Shown: positions 25,171 through 33,387 of the stretch, one piece after another
Position numbering within the stretch: the first letter of the stretch is position 1
How the letters are laid out: every line of letters begins with the position of its first letter
Origin: Mycolicibacterium bacteremicum
GTDB lineage: Bacteria > Actinomycetota > Actinomycetes > Mycobacteriales > Mycobacteriaceae
Direction: 5' to 3'
Assembly: GCF_943913955.1 (NCBI RefSeq)
Contig: NZ_CALUAE010000015.1
Location: 29,574 to 93,573 of the forward strand
Length of the DNA stretch: 64,000 nucleotides
Notes under the pieces: model-generated
What the model was told of the DNA's origin: nothing
Database searches by the model: none
The model's input: only the letters and a program-made list of their open reading frames with translations
Position numbers and translations under genes: made by a program

Positions 25171-26424
25171 CTAGAGGACCAGGCCCAGCCGCGGCGGCCG
25201 GGTGCCGCGCAGCGTGTGGTTGCCCAGGTGGACGTATTTCCAGCGGGCCGGGTCGTGCAGCGAGTGGGTACGCACATTGCGCCAGTGCCGGTCCAGGTTC
25301 ACCTCGCCGTCGGTGCCGGAGGTGCCGGTGAGTTCGAAGATGCCGCCGGCGATCTCGACGCCGAACTCCTGGGCCAGCGCCTTGGCCGCGGCGACGGTCA
25401 GGCTGGCCTGCGCGGCCGCGTCGCGGGACAACTCCTCGGCGGCCTGACCCTCGTCCACCAGCGCCGCGCCGCGGGCCAGCAGCGCTTCCAGTGCCCACAA
25501 CTTCGCGGTCAGTTCGCCGAACCGCCGCACGATGTGCGGTTCCTCGTCGGCGCGGTCGATCCCGGCGTCGAGCGCCTCCTTCCACGGCCGGGACCGGGTC
25601 GACACGAACTGCGCGCCGTCTTCGAGTGCGGCGCGCGCGATCCCGATGTCGATCGCGGCGTGCAGGGCCTGGTCGTAAGCGCCCAGCACGGTCGGCGGGC
25701 CGTCCACCGGGTCGGGTGCCGGCCCCTCCTCGATGACCAGGTCGTCCTCGACGACGACACCATCGAGGCGCACCTCACCGCTGCGGGTGCCGCGCTGCCC
25801 GAACGCCGACCACTTCTCCAGATCGAGGGTGACGCCGTCCTGGTCGGGCCGGACGAACACCGTCGCCGTCTCGCCGGGTTTGTCGGCCACCAGCGCGGCC
25901 ACCGCGATCCAGCGTGCCCCCAGAGTTCCTGTGGCGTAGTACTTCACACCGTTGAGCTCCCAAGTGCCGTCCGCGCGGCGCGTCACGGTGGTGCGCCGGT
26001 CCAGCGCGCTGGCGGTGCCGCGTTCGGCGGTCGCGTTGCCGAGCTGGGCGCCGGCCAGGATGTCGCCGTAGATGCGGGGCGCGGGCTGCTGGTCGACGGG
26101 AAGCCCCGAGATTGCCTGCGAGATAACGAAATGTGCCAGCAGCAGTTGGCCGACCGCCCCGTCGCCGCGGGACAGTCTGCGCAGTACCTCGACCTGTACC
26201 GAGGCGGGCAGACCGGGCCCACCGTGCGCGGCGGGCACCGGGACGGAGAGCAGTCCGGCCTCGGCGACCAGGCGCAGCTGCGGCTCCAGCGAGGTGCCCG
26301 CACGCTCGTATTCGGCTGACCGGGCGGCCAACTCGGCGGCCACCGCGTCGGCGGCGGCCAGCGCGGCCTCGGCGGTGTCCAGAACGGGGACGGTGGTGGC
26401 GGTTTCAGCGATGTCGATGGCCAT
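25171..26424 (-). CDS. Acyl-CoA-dehydrogenase-fold flavoprotein (DszC/SfnB-like)
   Basis: 417 aa. The fold is acyl-CoA dehydrogenase (VPVPAAHGGPGLPASVQVEVLRRLSRGDGAVGQLLLAHF; GVKYYATGTLGARWIAVAAL), but it resembles the FMNH2-dependent monooxygenases of the DszC/SfnB branch (sulfone or dibenzothiophene oxygenation) more than beta-oxidation enzymes. A reductase to supply reduced flavin is not adjacent. The start at 26424 (MAIDIAETATT) is the only good Met before the conserved part. It is followed by the core-MetE-like gene, and is divergent from an esterase gene with 109 bp between. Confidence 0.8.
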   Translation of the reverse strand: MAIDIAETATTVPVLDTAEAALAAADAVAAELAARSAEYERAGTSLEPQLRLVAEAGLLSVPVPAAHGGPGLPASVQVEVLRRLSRGDGAVGQLLLAHFVISQAISGLPVDQQPAPRIYGDILAGAQLGNATAERGTASALDRRTTVTRRADGTWELNGVKYYATGTLGARWIAVAALVADKPGETATVFVRPDQDGVTLDLEKWSAFGQRGTRSGEVRLDGVVVEDDLVIEEGPAPDPVDGPPTVLGAYDQALHAAIDIGIARAALEDGAQFVSTRSRPWKEALDAGIDRADEEPHIVRRFGELTAKLWALEALLARGAALVDEGQAAEELSRDAAAQASLTVAAAKALAQEFGVEIAGGIFELTGTSGTDGEVNLDRHWRNVRTHSLHDPARWKYVHLGNHTLRGTRPPRLGLVL

Positions 26425-26533
26425 GGCCGGTGAGGCTACGGTGACGTCGGGCCGGTGCCGAGGGTTGTGAGCAGCGCGAGTGAATGTATGGGGCGCATCA
26501 CGAATCGGTGCGCACGACCGGCGCGGTGCCACT

Positions 26534-28087
26534 ATGGAGGGTGTGACCGATACGCAGAATGCGGTGGACGATGCCGCCGTCGTCGACACCCGGTACGGCC
26601 CCGTGCGCGGGGGCGGCGACGGCGCCGTCGAGCACTGGCTGGGCATCCGCTACGCCGCCGCGCCGGTCGGCGACCTGCGCTGGCGGGCGCCGCAGCCGCC
26701 GCAGCCGTGGACCGAGCCTGCCGACGCCACCCGGGTGGGACCGGTGTGCCCGCAGCCGACCGATCCGCGGGTGCCGCTGGATCTGGGCGCTCCGCAGGGG
26801 ACCGACTGTCTGACGCTCAACATCTGGGCGCCGCGCCGGTGCGGGCAACCGAAGCCGGTGCTGGTCTGGGTGCACGGCGGCGCCTATGTGCTGGGCTCGA
26901 GCGCGCAGCCGCTCTACAACGGCCGGACACTGGCCGCCGACGGCGATGTCGTCGTGGTGACCGTCAACTACCGGTTGGGCGCCTTCGGCTTCCTGGACCT
27001 GTCCTGGCTCGGCGACGGCTTCGACACCAACACCGGTCTGCGCGATGTGCTCTTCGCGCTGCACTGGGTACGCGACAACATCGCGAACTTCGGGGGCGAC
27101 CCGGATCGGGTGACGCTGTTCGGCGAATCGGCCGGTGCCGGTGTGGTGACCACCCTGCTGGCCAGTCCGGCCGCCGCGGGTCTGTTCGGTCGGGCCATCG
27201 CGCAGAGCTCGCCGGTGACCTCCGTCTATGACCGGGAGCGTGCGCAACGCATCGGTGCGCAGTTCCTCGGCGAACTCGGGATGACGGCCGGACAATCCGA
27301 TCAGCTGGGCACGCTGCCGGTGCCTGCGATCGTGGCCGCGTCCAAGCAGTTGTTCAACGATGTACCCCGGCTTGCGCCCGGCACCTTGGGTTTCGCGCCG
27401 ATCGTCGACGGTGACCTGGTGCCCGACTATCCGGTCCAGGTCGCCCGCGCCGGCCGGACCCTTCCGGTACCGCTGATCATCGGGACCAACGAGCACGAGG
27501 CCGCGTTGTTCCGCTGGATGCGCTCACCGCTGCTGCCGATCACCGGCCGGGCCATCACCGAGATGTTCGCCGCCATCGCGCGCGAGCAGCCCGAGCTGCA
27601 GATCCCCGACCAGGCCCAGATCGGTGCGGTGTACCGGGGGCGGGGCAAGAAGCCCGGGCTCGGCGTGGCGCGCGACGTGGGGTTCCGGATGCCGACCATC
27701 TGGTTCGCCGAGGGACACGGCGAGGTCGCCCCCGTCTACATGTACCGGTTCGACTGGTCCACCCCGATGCTGCGTGCGGTCGGGTTGGGTGGTGCGCACG
27801 CCACCGAGTTGCCCTACGTTTTCGGCAACCTGGTCGCCGGCCGCCGTGATCCGACCTTCAAGCTGGGCGGGCTGGCCGCCGGTACCGAGGTGTCCCGCCG
27901 GATGCGGGCGCGTTGGTGCACTTTCGCCGCCGGCGGAGCCCCCGACGCCGAGGCGGCGCCGCCGTGGCGCCGCTACGACCGCGAGGACCGCGCCAACCTG
28001 CTGATCGGCCGGGAGGACCGGGTGGTCTCGGACCCCGACCGCGTCCAGCGCGGTACCTGGGGCACGGAGGTACTCAGCTTCCGCTGA
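26534..28087 (+). CDS. Type-B carboxylesterase
   Basis: 517-aa alpha/beta hydrolase of the carboxylesterase-B/para-nitrobenzyl esterase family. Nucleophile S199 is in the FGESAGAG elbow, the oxyanion hole in VWVHGGAYVLGS, the acid Glu in GTNEHEAALF, and the His in GAHATELPYVF. There is no signal peptide, so it is cytosolic. The start may be the ATG at 26534 or the GTG at 26543; both precede the conserved region. The substrate is unknown, probably esters of hydrophobic alcohols. Confidence 0.92.
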   Translation: MEGVTDTQNAVDDAAVVDTRYGPVRGGGDGAVEHWLGIRYAAAPVGDLRWRAPQPPQPWTEPADATRVGPVCPQPTDPRVPLDLGAPQGTDCLTLNIWAPRRCGQPKPVLVWVHGGAYVLGSSAQPLYNGRTLAADGDVVVVTVNYRLGAFGFLDLSWLGDGFDTNTGLRDVLFALHWVRDNIANFGGDPDRVTLFGESAGAGVVTTLLASPAAAGLFGRAIAQSSPVTSVYDRERAQRIGAQFLGELGMTAGQSDQLGTLPVPAIVAASKQLFNDVPRLAPGTLGFAPIVDGDLVPDYPVQVARAGRTLPVPLIIGTNEHEAALFRWMRSPLLPITGRAITEMFAAIAREQPELQIPDQAQIGAVYRGRGKKPGLGVARDVGFRMPTIWFAEGHGEVAPVYMYRFDWSTPMLRAVGLGGAHATELPYVFGNLVAGRRDPTFKLGGLAAGTEVSRRMRARWCTFAAGGAPDAEAAPPWRRYDREDRANLLIGREDRVVSDPDRVQRGTWGTEVLSFR

Positions 28088-28115
28088 GCCGGATATGTGA
28101 CCTGATCGCACCCGA

Positions 28116-28121
28116 TAGGCT
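28116..28121 (+). promoter_or_regulatory. -10 element of a leaderless promoter (TAGGCT)
   Basis: TAGGCT ends 6 nt before the ATG at 28128; identical hexamer to that at 2126. Confidence 0.45.
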
Positions 28122-28127
28122 CCAGAC

Positions 28128-29075
28128 ATGGATGCCGTCACCGGGTTGCTCAACGCGCTGCCGCCGCAGATGCGCGATCCGGTGCTGTTCGCCATCCCGT
28201 TCTTCCTGCTGCTGCTCATCCTGGAGTGGACCGCCGCACGCCGGCTCGAACAGCTGGATTCGCAGCGCAGCCCGGCGGGGGCCTATCAGCGGCGCGACGC
28301 CTGGGCGAGCCTGTCGATGGGGTTGGTGTCGGTGGCCACCACCGCGGCGTGGAAGGCCGGTGCGCTGCTGGGCTACGCGGCCATCTACGCCTACCTCGCG
28401 CCCTGGCAACTGCCCGCCGACCGGTGGTACACATGGGTCATCGCGCTGCTCGGGGTGGATCTGCTGTTCTACACCTATCACCGCGTCGCGCACCGGGTCC
28501 GGCTCGTCTGGGCCACCCATCAGGCCCATCACTCCAGCCGCTACTACAACTTCGCCACCGCCCTGCGGCAGAAGTGGAACAACAGCGGCGAGATCCTGAT
28601 GTGGATTCCGCTGCCGCTGCTGGGGGTGCCGCCCTGGATGGTGTTCGCCAGCTTCTCGGTGAACCTGATCTACCAGTTCTGGGTGCATACCGAGCGCATC
28701 GACAAGCTCTGGCGGCCAATCGAATTCGTCTTCAACACGCCGTCACACCACCGCGTGCACCATGGCATGGACGCGGAGTACCTGGACAAGAATTACGGCG
28801 GCATTTTGATCATCTGGGACCGGATGTTCGGCACCTACCAGGACGAGTTGTTCCGCCCGCACTACGGATTGACCAAGCAGGTCGACACCTTCAACATCTG
28901 GACTCTGCAGACCCACGAGTACGTCGCCATCGCCCGCGATGTGCGTCGCGCGCGCCGCTGGCGGGACAGGCTCGGCTATGCGTTCGGCCCGCCCGGATGG
29001 TCGCCCCGCCCGGTCGGCGGTGGGCCCGCCGTGTCGCAGACCGAAGCGTCGGTGGCCACTGCACCGAGCACGTAG
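28128..29075 (+). CDS. Sterol desaturase/fatty-acid hydroxylase superfamily membrane protein
   Basis: 315-aa integral membrane di-iron enzyme. The histidine clusters are TYHRVAHR, WATHQAHHSS and SHHRVHHGMD, in the order expected for the superfamily. At least four hydrophobic segments are visible (residues about 20-38, 62-90, 98-112, 168-185). It would hydroxylate or desaturate a lipid, using electrons from a separate redox partner. The YLDKNYGGILIIWDRMFGTYQ block is the conserved C-terminal signature. It is followed 10 bp later by a flavin oxidoreductase. Confidence 0.93.
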   Translation: MDAVTGLLNALPPQMRDPVLFAIPFFLLLLILEWTAARRLEQLDSQRSPAGAYQRRDAWASLSMGLVSVATTAAWKAGALLGYAAIYAYLAPWQLPADRWYTWVIALLGVDLLFYTYHRVAHRVRLVWATHQAHHSSRYYNFATALRQKWNNSGEILMWIPLPLLGVPPWMVFASFSVNLIYQFWVHTERIDKLWRPIEFVFNTPSHHRVHHGMDAEYLDKNYGGILIIWDRMFGTYQDELFRPHYGLTKQVDTFNIWTLQTHEYVAIARDVRRARRWRDRLGYAFGPPGWSPRPVGGGPAVSQTEASVATAPST

Positions 29076-29078
29076 GGT
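29073..29078 (+). promoter_or_regulatory. -10 element overlapping a stop codon (TAGGGT)
   Basis: TAGGGT begins with the TAG stop of the hydroxylase gene and ends 7 nt before the GTG at 29086. Confidence 0.4.
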
Positions 29079-29085
29079 GCCCAGG

Positions 29086-30492
29086 GTGAGAACCGTCTTC
29101 GATGCCCATGTCGACCCCGCGCTGGTCGAACGTTCGCTGGCGACAAGCACGTTCGCTCCGATGTGGCTGGACATCTGGCGCCCGGACTACCCGCGTCTGA
29201 CCGGATCGCAGGACTGCGATCTGCTGGTGGTCGGCGGCGGATACACCGGTCTGTGGGCGGCCCTGCACGCCGCTGAACGCCACCCCGACCGCACGGTCGT
29301 GCTGATCGAGGCCGACCGTATCGGGTGGGCCGCCTCGGGGCGCAACGGCGGCTTCGTCGATGCCAGCCTGACCCATGGAACCGAGAACGGGAAGTCACGG
29401 TGGGCAGCTGAATTCGACACGCTCGAAGAACTCGGCAGGCAGAACCTGGACGGGATGGCCGCCGATATCGAGCGGCTCGGGCTCGACGCCGAGTGGGAGC
29501 GCACCGGCATGCTCTCGGTGGCCACCGAACCGCACCAGGTGGATTGGCTGGCCGAGTCGGCCGCGGCGGGGGAGGGCAGCTTCCTGGACGCGGATCAGGT
29601 GCGCGCGCAGGTCGACTCGCCGACCTACCGGGCGGGGCTGTTCGAACCGGACACCTGTGCCCTGGTGCACCCGGCCAAGCTGGCCGTGGAACTGGCGCGC
29701 GCCTGCCGGGAGGTCGGTGTGCAGATCCACGAGCAGACCCGGGCGCAGTCGCTGGAGTCGGCCGGCGGGGGCCTGCGGGTCGACACCGGCTCGGGCGTGC
29801 TGACTGCGCGGCAGGTCGTGTTGGCCACCAACGTGTTTCCCAGCCTGCTGCGGCGCAATCGGTGGTTCACCGTGCCGGTGTATGACTATGTGCTGTCCAC
29901 CGAGCCGCTGACCGCCGCGCAGCTCGACCGGATCGGCTGGGCCGGCCGGCAAGGCGTCGGGGACTGCGCCAACCAGTTCCACTACTACCGGCTCAGCGCC
30001 GACAACCGCCTCGTGTGGGGCGGTTATGACGCCGTCTATCACTTCGGCCGTCGGGTCGATCCGGCCTACGAGGACCGGCCGCAGACCTACCGGCGGCTGG
30101 CCGAGCACTTCTTCATCACCTTCCCGCAGCTCGACGATGTCCGGTTCAGCCACCGGTGGGCGGGCGCCATCGACACCAACACCCGGTTCTGCGCGCACTG
30201 GGGCACCGCCCACCGCGGGCGGGTGGCCTATGTCAACGGGTTCACCGGCCTGGGCGTGGGCGCGACCCGGTTCGCCGCCGATGTCTGTCTCGACCTGCTG
30301 GACGGGGTGTCGACGCCGCGCACCCGGTTGGAGATGGTGCGCAAGAAGCCGCTTCCGTTCCCGCCGGAACCCGTCGCCTCGGTGGGAATCCAGGCGACGC
30401 GGTGGTCGCTGGACCGCGCCGACCATGCGGCCGGCCGGCGCAATCTGCTGCTGCGCACCCTGGACAGGCTGGGTCTGGGCTTCGACTCCTGA
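29086..30492 (+). CDS. FAD-dependent amine/amino-acid oxidase (DAO family)
   Basis: 468 aa. FAD-binding CDLLVVGGGYTGLWAALHAAER near residue 42 and IEADRIGWAASGRNGGFV, typical of the gamma-glutamylputrescine-oxidase/glycine-oxidase group that oxidises secondary or primary amines to imines with H2O2. The C-terminal VNGFTGLGVGATRFAADVCLDLL closes the FAD site. The GTG at 29086 gives a normal N-terminus (VRTVFDAHVD); longer in-frame starts lie within the upstream gene. The substrate is unknown. Confidence 0.88.
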   Translation: MRTVFDAHVDPALVERSLATSTFAPMWLDIWRPDYPRLTGSQDCDLLVVGGGYTGLWAALHAAERHPDRTVVLIEADRIGWAASGRNGGFVDASLTHGTENGKSRWAAEFDTLEELGRQNLDGMAADIERLGLDAEWERTGMLSVATEPHQVDWLAESAAAGEGSFLDADQVRAQVDSPTYRAGLFEPDTCALVHPAKLAVELARACREVGVQIHEQTRAQSLESAGGGLRVDTGSGVLTARQVVLATNVFPSLLRRNRWFTVPVYDYVLSTEPLTAAQLDRIGWAGRQGVGDCANQFHYYRLSADNRLVWGGYDAVYHFGRRVDPAYEDRPQTYRRLAEHFFITFPQLDDVRFSHRWAGAIDTNTRFCAHWGTAHRGRVAYVNGFTGLGVGATRFAADVCLDLLDGVSTPRTRLEMVRKKPLPFPPEPVASVGIQATRWSLDRADHAAGRRNLLLRTLDRLGLGFDS

Positions 30493-30542
30493 CCGGACGT
30501 GTCGGGCAGGTCCAAACGGGGCCGCCCGCGCGCGGTGGTGTC

Positions 30543-30548
30543 TACGCT
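30543..30548 (+). promoter_or_regulatory. Possible -10 element (TACGCT) for the LysM gene
   Basis: TACGCT lies 22 nt before the ATG at 30571, leaving a short leader with a GGGGAG ribosome site. Confidence 0.3.
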
Positions 30549-30570
30549 GGCGGGACGAGGGGAGAACGCC

Positions 30571-30786
30571 ATGGGGATTCGACTTCAACGCGCCAGGAAA
30601 CCCGAGCCGGCACCGGCGCCACCGGGCCCGGGGCCGCGGACCTATGCCGTGGTGTCCGGTGACACGTTGTGGGGGATCGCGGAACGGTTCTACGGCGACG
30701 GCAGCCAGAGCCGGCGGATCGCCGACGCCAGCGGTCTGACCGACGTCGATCTGGTCCATCCCGGCCAGATTCTGACCCTCCCGTAG
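30571..30786 (+). CDS. LysM-domain protein
   Basis: 71 aa. After a short basic and Pro-rich N-terminus it is one LysM repeat: YAVVSGDTLWGIAERFYGDGSQSRRIADASGLTDVDLVHPGQILTLP (about residues 25-71). LysM binds N-acetylglucosamine polymers. There is no signal peptide, so it is either cytosolic or exported another way; single-LysM proteins of this size are common in actinobacteria. A GGGGAG site precedes the ATG. Confidence 0.85.
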   Translation: MGIRLQRARKPEPAPAPPGPGPRTYAVVSGDTLWGIAERFYGDGSQSRRIADASGLTDVDLVHPGQILTLP

Positions 30787-30941
30787 GGGGTGGAGAACGC
30801 TACGCGATGGTGCGCGTGTTACTGGTGTGACACGCGGGCTGTTACGAGACGTGTGGTGTAACGAGATCTGACCGTTATCCGATTCACCTGACAGCACCCC
30901 GGTAGCTTCGTCCGCAAGGGGTGGGAGGATCGGAGGGCTGG

Positions 30942-31685
30942 ATGCGTGCACGGCGGTTCCTGACGATGGTCGCGGCGGCCGCCGCGGCCGTGACACTGTC
31001 CCCGGCGGCCCCGGCCGGCGCCGATCCGGGTGTCACGGTGCACCCCGGCATGGAGATCCGGCAGGGCAGCACGATGTGCACGCTCGGCTTCGTCGACCCG
31101 GTGGCCCGGGTGGCCTTCACGGCCGGCCACTGCCGCGGCGAGGGCCCGGTCACCGATCGATTCGGCAACGTCGTCGGTGCGATGGCCCTCTTCGATGACA
31201 ACACCCCGGACGGCGCCACGGTCACCGGCGACCACCAACTCGCCGACTGGGGCGCCATCACCCTCCATCCCGATGTCGCGGTCAACACCGCGCTGCCCGG
31301 CGGGCGCCCGTTGGTGATGGACCAGTCGCTGCCGGCGCAGCAGCCCGGGCAGCCGGTCTGCCATTTCGGCATCGTGACCGGCGAGAGCTGTGGGACGGTC
31401 GCCGCCGTGAACAACGGCTGGTTCACCATGAAGGACGGTGTGGTCAGCCAGAAGGGTGACTCCGGCGGTCCGGTCTACGTCGTGGGGCCCGACGGCAACG
31501 CCGTCATCGTCGGCCTGTTCAACAGCACCTGGGGCGGTGCCCCGACCGCGGTGTCCTGGCAGGCCACCGTCCCGCGGATCCGCGAGGCGGTCGGCACTCA
31601 GCCGGCCAGTTCGAACACCGGTATCGAGGCGGCGATCTCCCTGACCTCGGATTCGGTCGACGAGGGCGTCAGCCCGCCGGCGTGA
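30942..31685 (+). CDS. Secreted trypsin-fold serine protease
   Basis: 247 aa. Signal peptide MRARRFLTMVAAAAAAVTLSPAAPAGA. Catalytic triad: H63 (TAGHC), D102 (LADW), S174 (GDSGGP). Disulfides are likely between C-residues around the His (TMCTLG, GHC) and in VCHFG/ESCGTV. It is probably an exported chymotrypsin-like hydrolase of the actinobacterial type. The ATG at 30942 follows GGAGGG. The coding end overlaps the convergent Ddn-like gene by 88 bp. The 155-bp upstream region (30787-30941) holds several GTTAC/GTAAC pentamers. Confidence 0.88.
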   Translation: MRARRFLTMVAAAAAAVTLSPAAPAGADPGVTVHPGMEIRQGSTMCTLGFVDPVARVAFTAGHCRGEGPVTDRFGNVVGAMALFDDNTPDGATVTGDHQLADWGAITLHPDVAVNTALPGGRPLVMDQSLPAQQPGQPVCHFGIVTGESCGTVAAVNNGWFTMKDGVVSQKGDSGGPVYVVGPDGNAVIVGLFNSTWGGAPTAVSWQATVPRIREAVGTQPASSNTGIEAAISLTSDSVDEGVSPPA

Positions 31686-32038
31686 CCCTTCACCTCCCAG
31701 AACCAACGATTTAGATAGCGCCGGATCAGATCCGGCTTCTCGGCATCGGCGATCTCCACCACGCGTAGCCGGGTGCGCTTCCATCGCGGGCCGGTCTCCA
31801 CGAAGCCGGCCGCCCGGGCGTTGCGGACCCACTGTGTGTTCCCGCGGGTGGCCACCACGTAATCGCGGCCGTCGACGGTCAGCACGTTGACCACGACCGG
31901 CCGCCACTTGCCGGTCGTGCGGCCACGGACCCGCAGCGCGCGGCTGCCGGCGATCTCGACACCCAGTTCGGCCAGTTGCCGGATGACGGCATTGGCTGCC
32001 CGGGCGAGGCGGTTCGGTTCGTCGTAACGAGTGGTCAT
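31598..32038 (-). CDS. F420-dependent nitroreductase (Ddn) family protein
   Basis: 146 aa. The family pattern LRVRGRTTGKWRPVVVNVLTVDGRDYVVATRGNTQWVRNARAAG is the deazaflavin (F420H2) binding core. Such proteins reduce quinones or other substrates with F420H2. AAAGGA precedes the ATG at 32038. It is divergent from a TetR gene, with two near-identical operator copies between them, so it is likely repressed by that regulator. Confidence 0.88.
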   Translation of the reverse strand: MTTRYDEPNRLARAANAVIRQLAELGVEIAGSRALRVRGRTTGKWRPVVVNVLTVDGRDYVVATRGNTQWVRNARAAGFVETGPRWKRTRLRVVEIADAEKPDLIRRYLNRWFWEVKGHAGGLTPSSTESEVREIAASIPVFELAG

Positions 32039-32055
32039 CTCGATCCTTTCAAGTG

Positions 32056-32073
32056 TGAGCGGTGCTCTCGGTT
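32056..32073. promoter_or_regulatory. TetR operator copy 1
   Basis: TGAGCGGTGCTCTCGGTT contains GAGC-GGT-GCTC and matches the copy at 32104 at 14 of 18 positions. Confidence 0.6.
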
Positions 32074-32103
32074 CAACTGTGGCATCGACTCGCGGAAAAT
32101 TCA

Positions 32104-32121
32104 AGAGCAGTGTTCTCGTTT
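32104..32121. promoter_or_regulatory. TetR operator copy 2
   Basis: AGAGCAGTGTTCTCGTTT contains AGAGCA-G-TGTTCT with one mismatch. The shared pattern is GAGC-R-GTG-Y-TCTCG. It lies 48 bp from copy 1, close to the likely TetR promoter. Confidence 0.6.
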
Positions 32122-32138
32122 GTGGCAGACTGGCGGCC

Positions 32139-32828
32139 GTGGGCAAGCGGCAGGACACCCGGGAGCGGATCGAGGCGGCGATCATCGAGGTCGGGCGTCG
32201 CCACCTGGTCACCGATGGGGCGGCCGGCCTGTCGCTACGGGCGATCGCCCGCGACCTCGGCATGGTGTCCTCGGCCGTCTATCGCTATGTCGCCGGTCGC
32301 GATGATCTGCTGACACTCCTCCTGGTCGATGCCTACGACGAACTCGCCGACGCGGTCGATGCCGCCGCGGCGTCCGGGCCGTGGGGGACCCGGTTCGCAG
32401 CGCTGGCTCATGCGGCGCGCGCCTGGGCGCTGGAGCAGCCCGCGCGCTGGGCACTGCTCTACGGCAGTCCGGTGCCCGGATATCACGCGCCGGCCGAGTT
32501 GACCGTGGGGCCGGGCACCCGGGTGATCGCCACACTGTTCGCGGTCATCGCCGACGGGGTGCGCGAGGGGTTGGTGGGGGATCCGAAAGGTGCTGTCGGC
32601 GAACCCGTTTCGGCTGATTTCGACGGCATCCGGCAGGAGTTCGGGTTCGCCGGCGGTGACCGGCTGATGATCCGATGCCTGCTCGTCTGGGCCGCGCTGG
32701 TCGGTGCCATCAGCCTGGAGGTGTTCGGGCAGTACGGGGCGGACACCCTCACCGATCCGCGCGCGGTGTTCGACGCGCAGATCGAGGTGCTGGCGCTCAC
32801 GTTGACCGGCGACGCGAGGCAAAACTAG
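32139..32828 (+). CDS. TetR family transcriptional regulator
   Basis: 229 aa. HTH region RERIEAAIIEVGRRHL...AAGLSLRAIARDLGMVSSAVYRYVAGRDDLL (about residues 8-53). The C-terminal part (PARWALLYGSPVPGYHAP) belongs to the TetR_C WHG-like domain. The GTG at 32139 is the start closest to the HTH; there is no clear ribosome site. It probably represses itself and the divergent Ddn-like gene through the two operator copies. The last codons overlap a KstR-type box that controls the next gene. Confidence 0.88.
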   Translation: MGKRQDTRERIEAAIIEVGRRHLVTDGAAGLSLRAIARDLGMVSSAVYRYVAGRDDLLTLLLVDAYDELADAVDAAAASGPWGTRFAALAHAARAWALEQPARWALLYGSPVPGYHAPAELTVGPGTRVIATLFAVIADGVREGLVGDPKGAVGEPVSADFDGIRQEFGFAGGDRLMIRCLLVWAALVGAISLEVFGQYGADTLTDPRAVFDAQIEVLALTLTGDARQN

Positions 32829-32840
32829 AACCTGTTCTAG
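32825..32840. promoter_or_regulatory. KstR-type operator
   Basis: CTAGAAC-CT-GTTCTAG is a perfect palindrome and contains TAGAACCTGTTCTA, which fits the KstR consensus TNNAACNNGTTNNA of mycobacterial cholesterol genes. It overlaps the TetR stop codon (32826-32828) and the expected -35 of the VOC promoter. Confidence 0.75.
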
Positions 32841-32860
32841 CCATCGCGACGCGCTGGCGA

Positions 32861-32866
32861 TATTCT
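32861..32866 (+). promoter_or_regulatory. -10 element of a leaderless promoter (TATTCT)
   Basis: TATTCT ends 7 nt before the ATG at 32874, and the KstR-type box lies 20 bp upstream, a geometry suited to repression. Confidence 0.5.
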
Positions 32867-32873
32867 CACTGCG

Positions 32874-33368
32874 ATGGCTGATCAGACACCTGTCCAGGTT
32901 GCCTGGGTGACCGGCGACCTCGACGCCACCGAGCGGCTTCTCACCGCGCTGCTCGGTGCGCGGACGTGGTTCCGCATGCCCGGTGTGCATTTCGGGCCGG
33001 ACGGCTGCACCCATCGCGGTGCGCCGGCGGACTTCGTCGCCGACATCTCGCTGAGCTATGCCGGTGATCTGCAGCTCGAGCTGATCGCCCCGGTGCGCGG
33101 TGACAGCATCTACGCCGAGTTCCTCGCGGCCTCCGGCCCTGGGCTGCATCACATCTGCCGCGCGGTGGCCGACGAGGATGCCTTCGAGACCGCGCTGCGC
33201 GAGGCCGACGCCGCCGGTGCCCCCGTCGTCACCCGGGGCGTGATGCCAGGCGGCATGCGCTTCGGCTACGTCGACGGTGCCGCCGCCGGGGTGCCCTACC
33301 TCGAGATCGCCTACATCCCGGACGAGATCCAGGCCTTCTTCGACCACATCAAACAGCAGCAACAGTGA
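32874..33368 (+). CDS. VOC (glyoxalase/bleomycin-resistance fold) protein
   Basis: 164 aa. Two beta-alpha-beta-beta-beta modules: N-terminal VQVAWVTGDLDATERLLTALLGA...LQLELIAPV, and C-terminal LHHICRAVADEDAFETALREADAAGAPVV...VPYLEIAYI. The metal-type residues (H in LHHI, E in YLEI, E in QLELI) suggest an active vicinal-oxygen-chelate enzyme, perhaps an isomerase, epimerase or extradiol-like dioxygenase. It is 19 bp ahead of a steroid-dehydrogenase-like gene and behind a KstR-type box, so a steroid-related role is likely by context. Confidence 0.85.
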   Translation: MADQTPVQVAWVTGDLDATERLLTALLGARTWFRMPGVHFGPDGCTHRGAPADFVADISLSYAGDLQLELIAPVRGDSIYAEFLAASGPGLHHICRAVADEDAFETALREADAAGAPVVTRGVMPGGMRFGYVDGAAAGVPYLEIAYIPDEIQAFFDHIKQQQQ

Positions 33369-33387
33369 CCGCGCCCGAGGAGACAAC

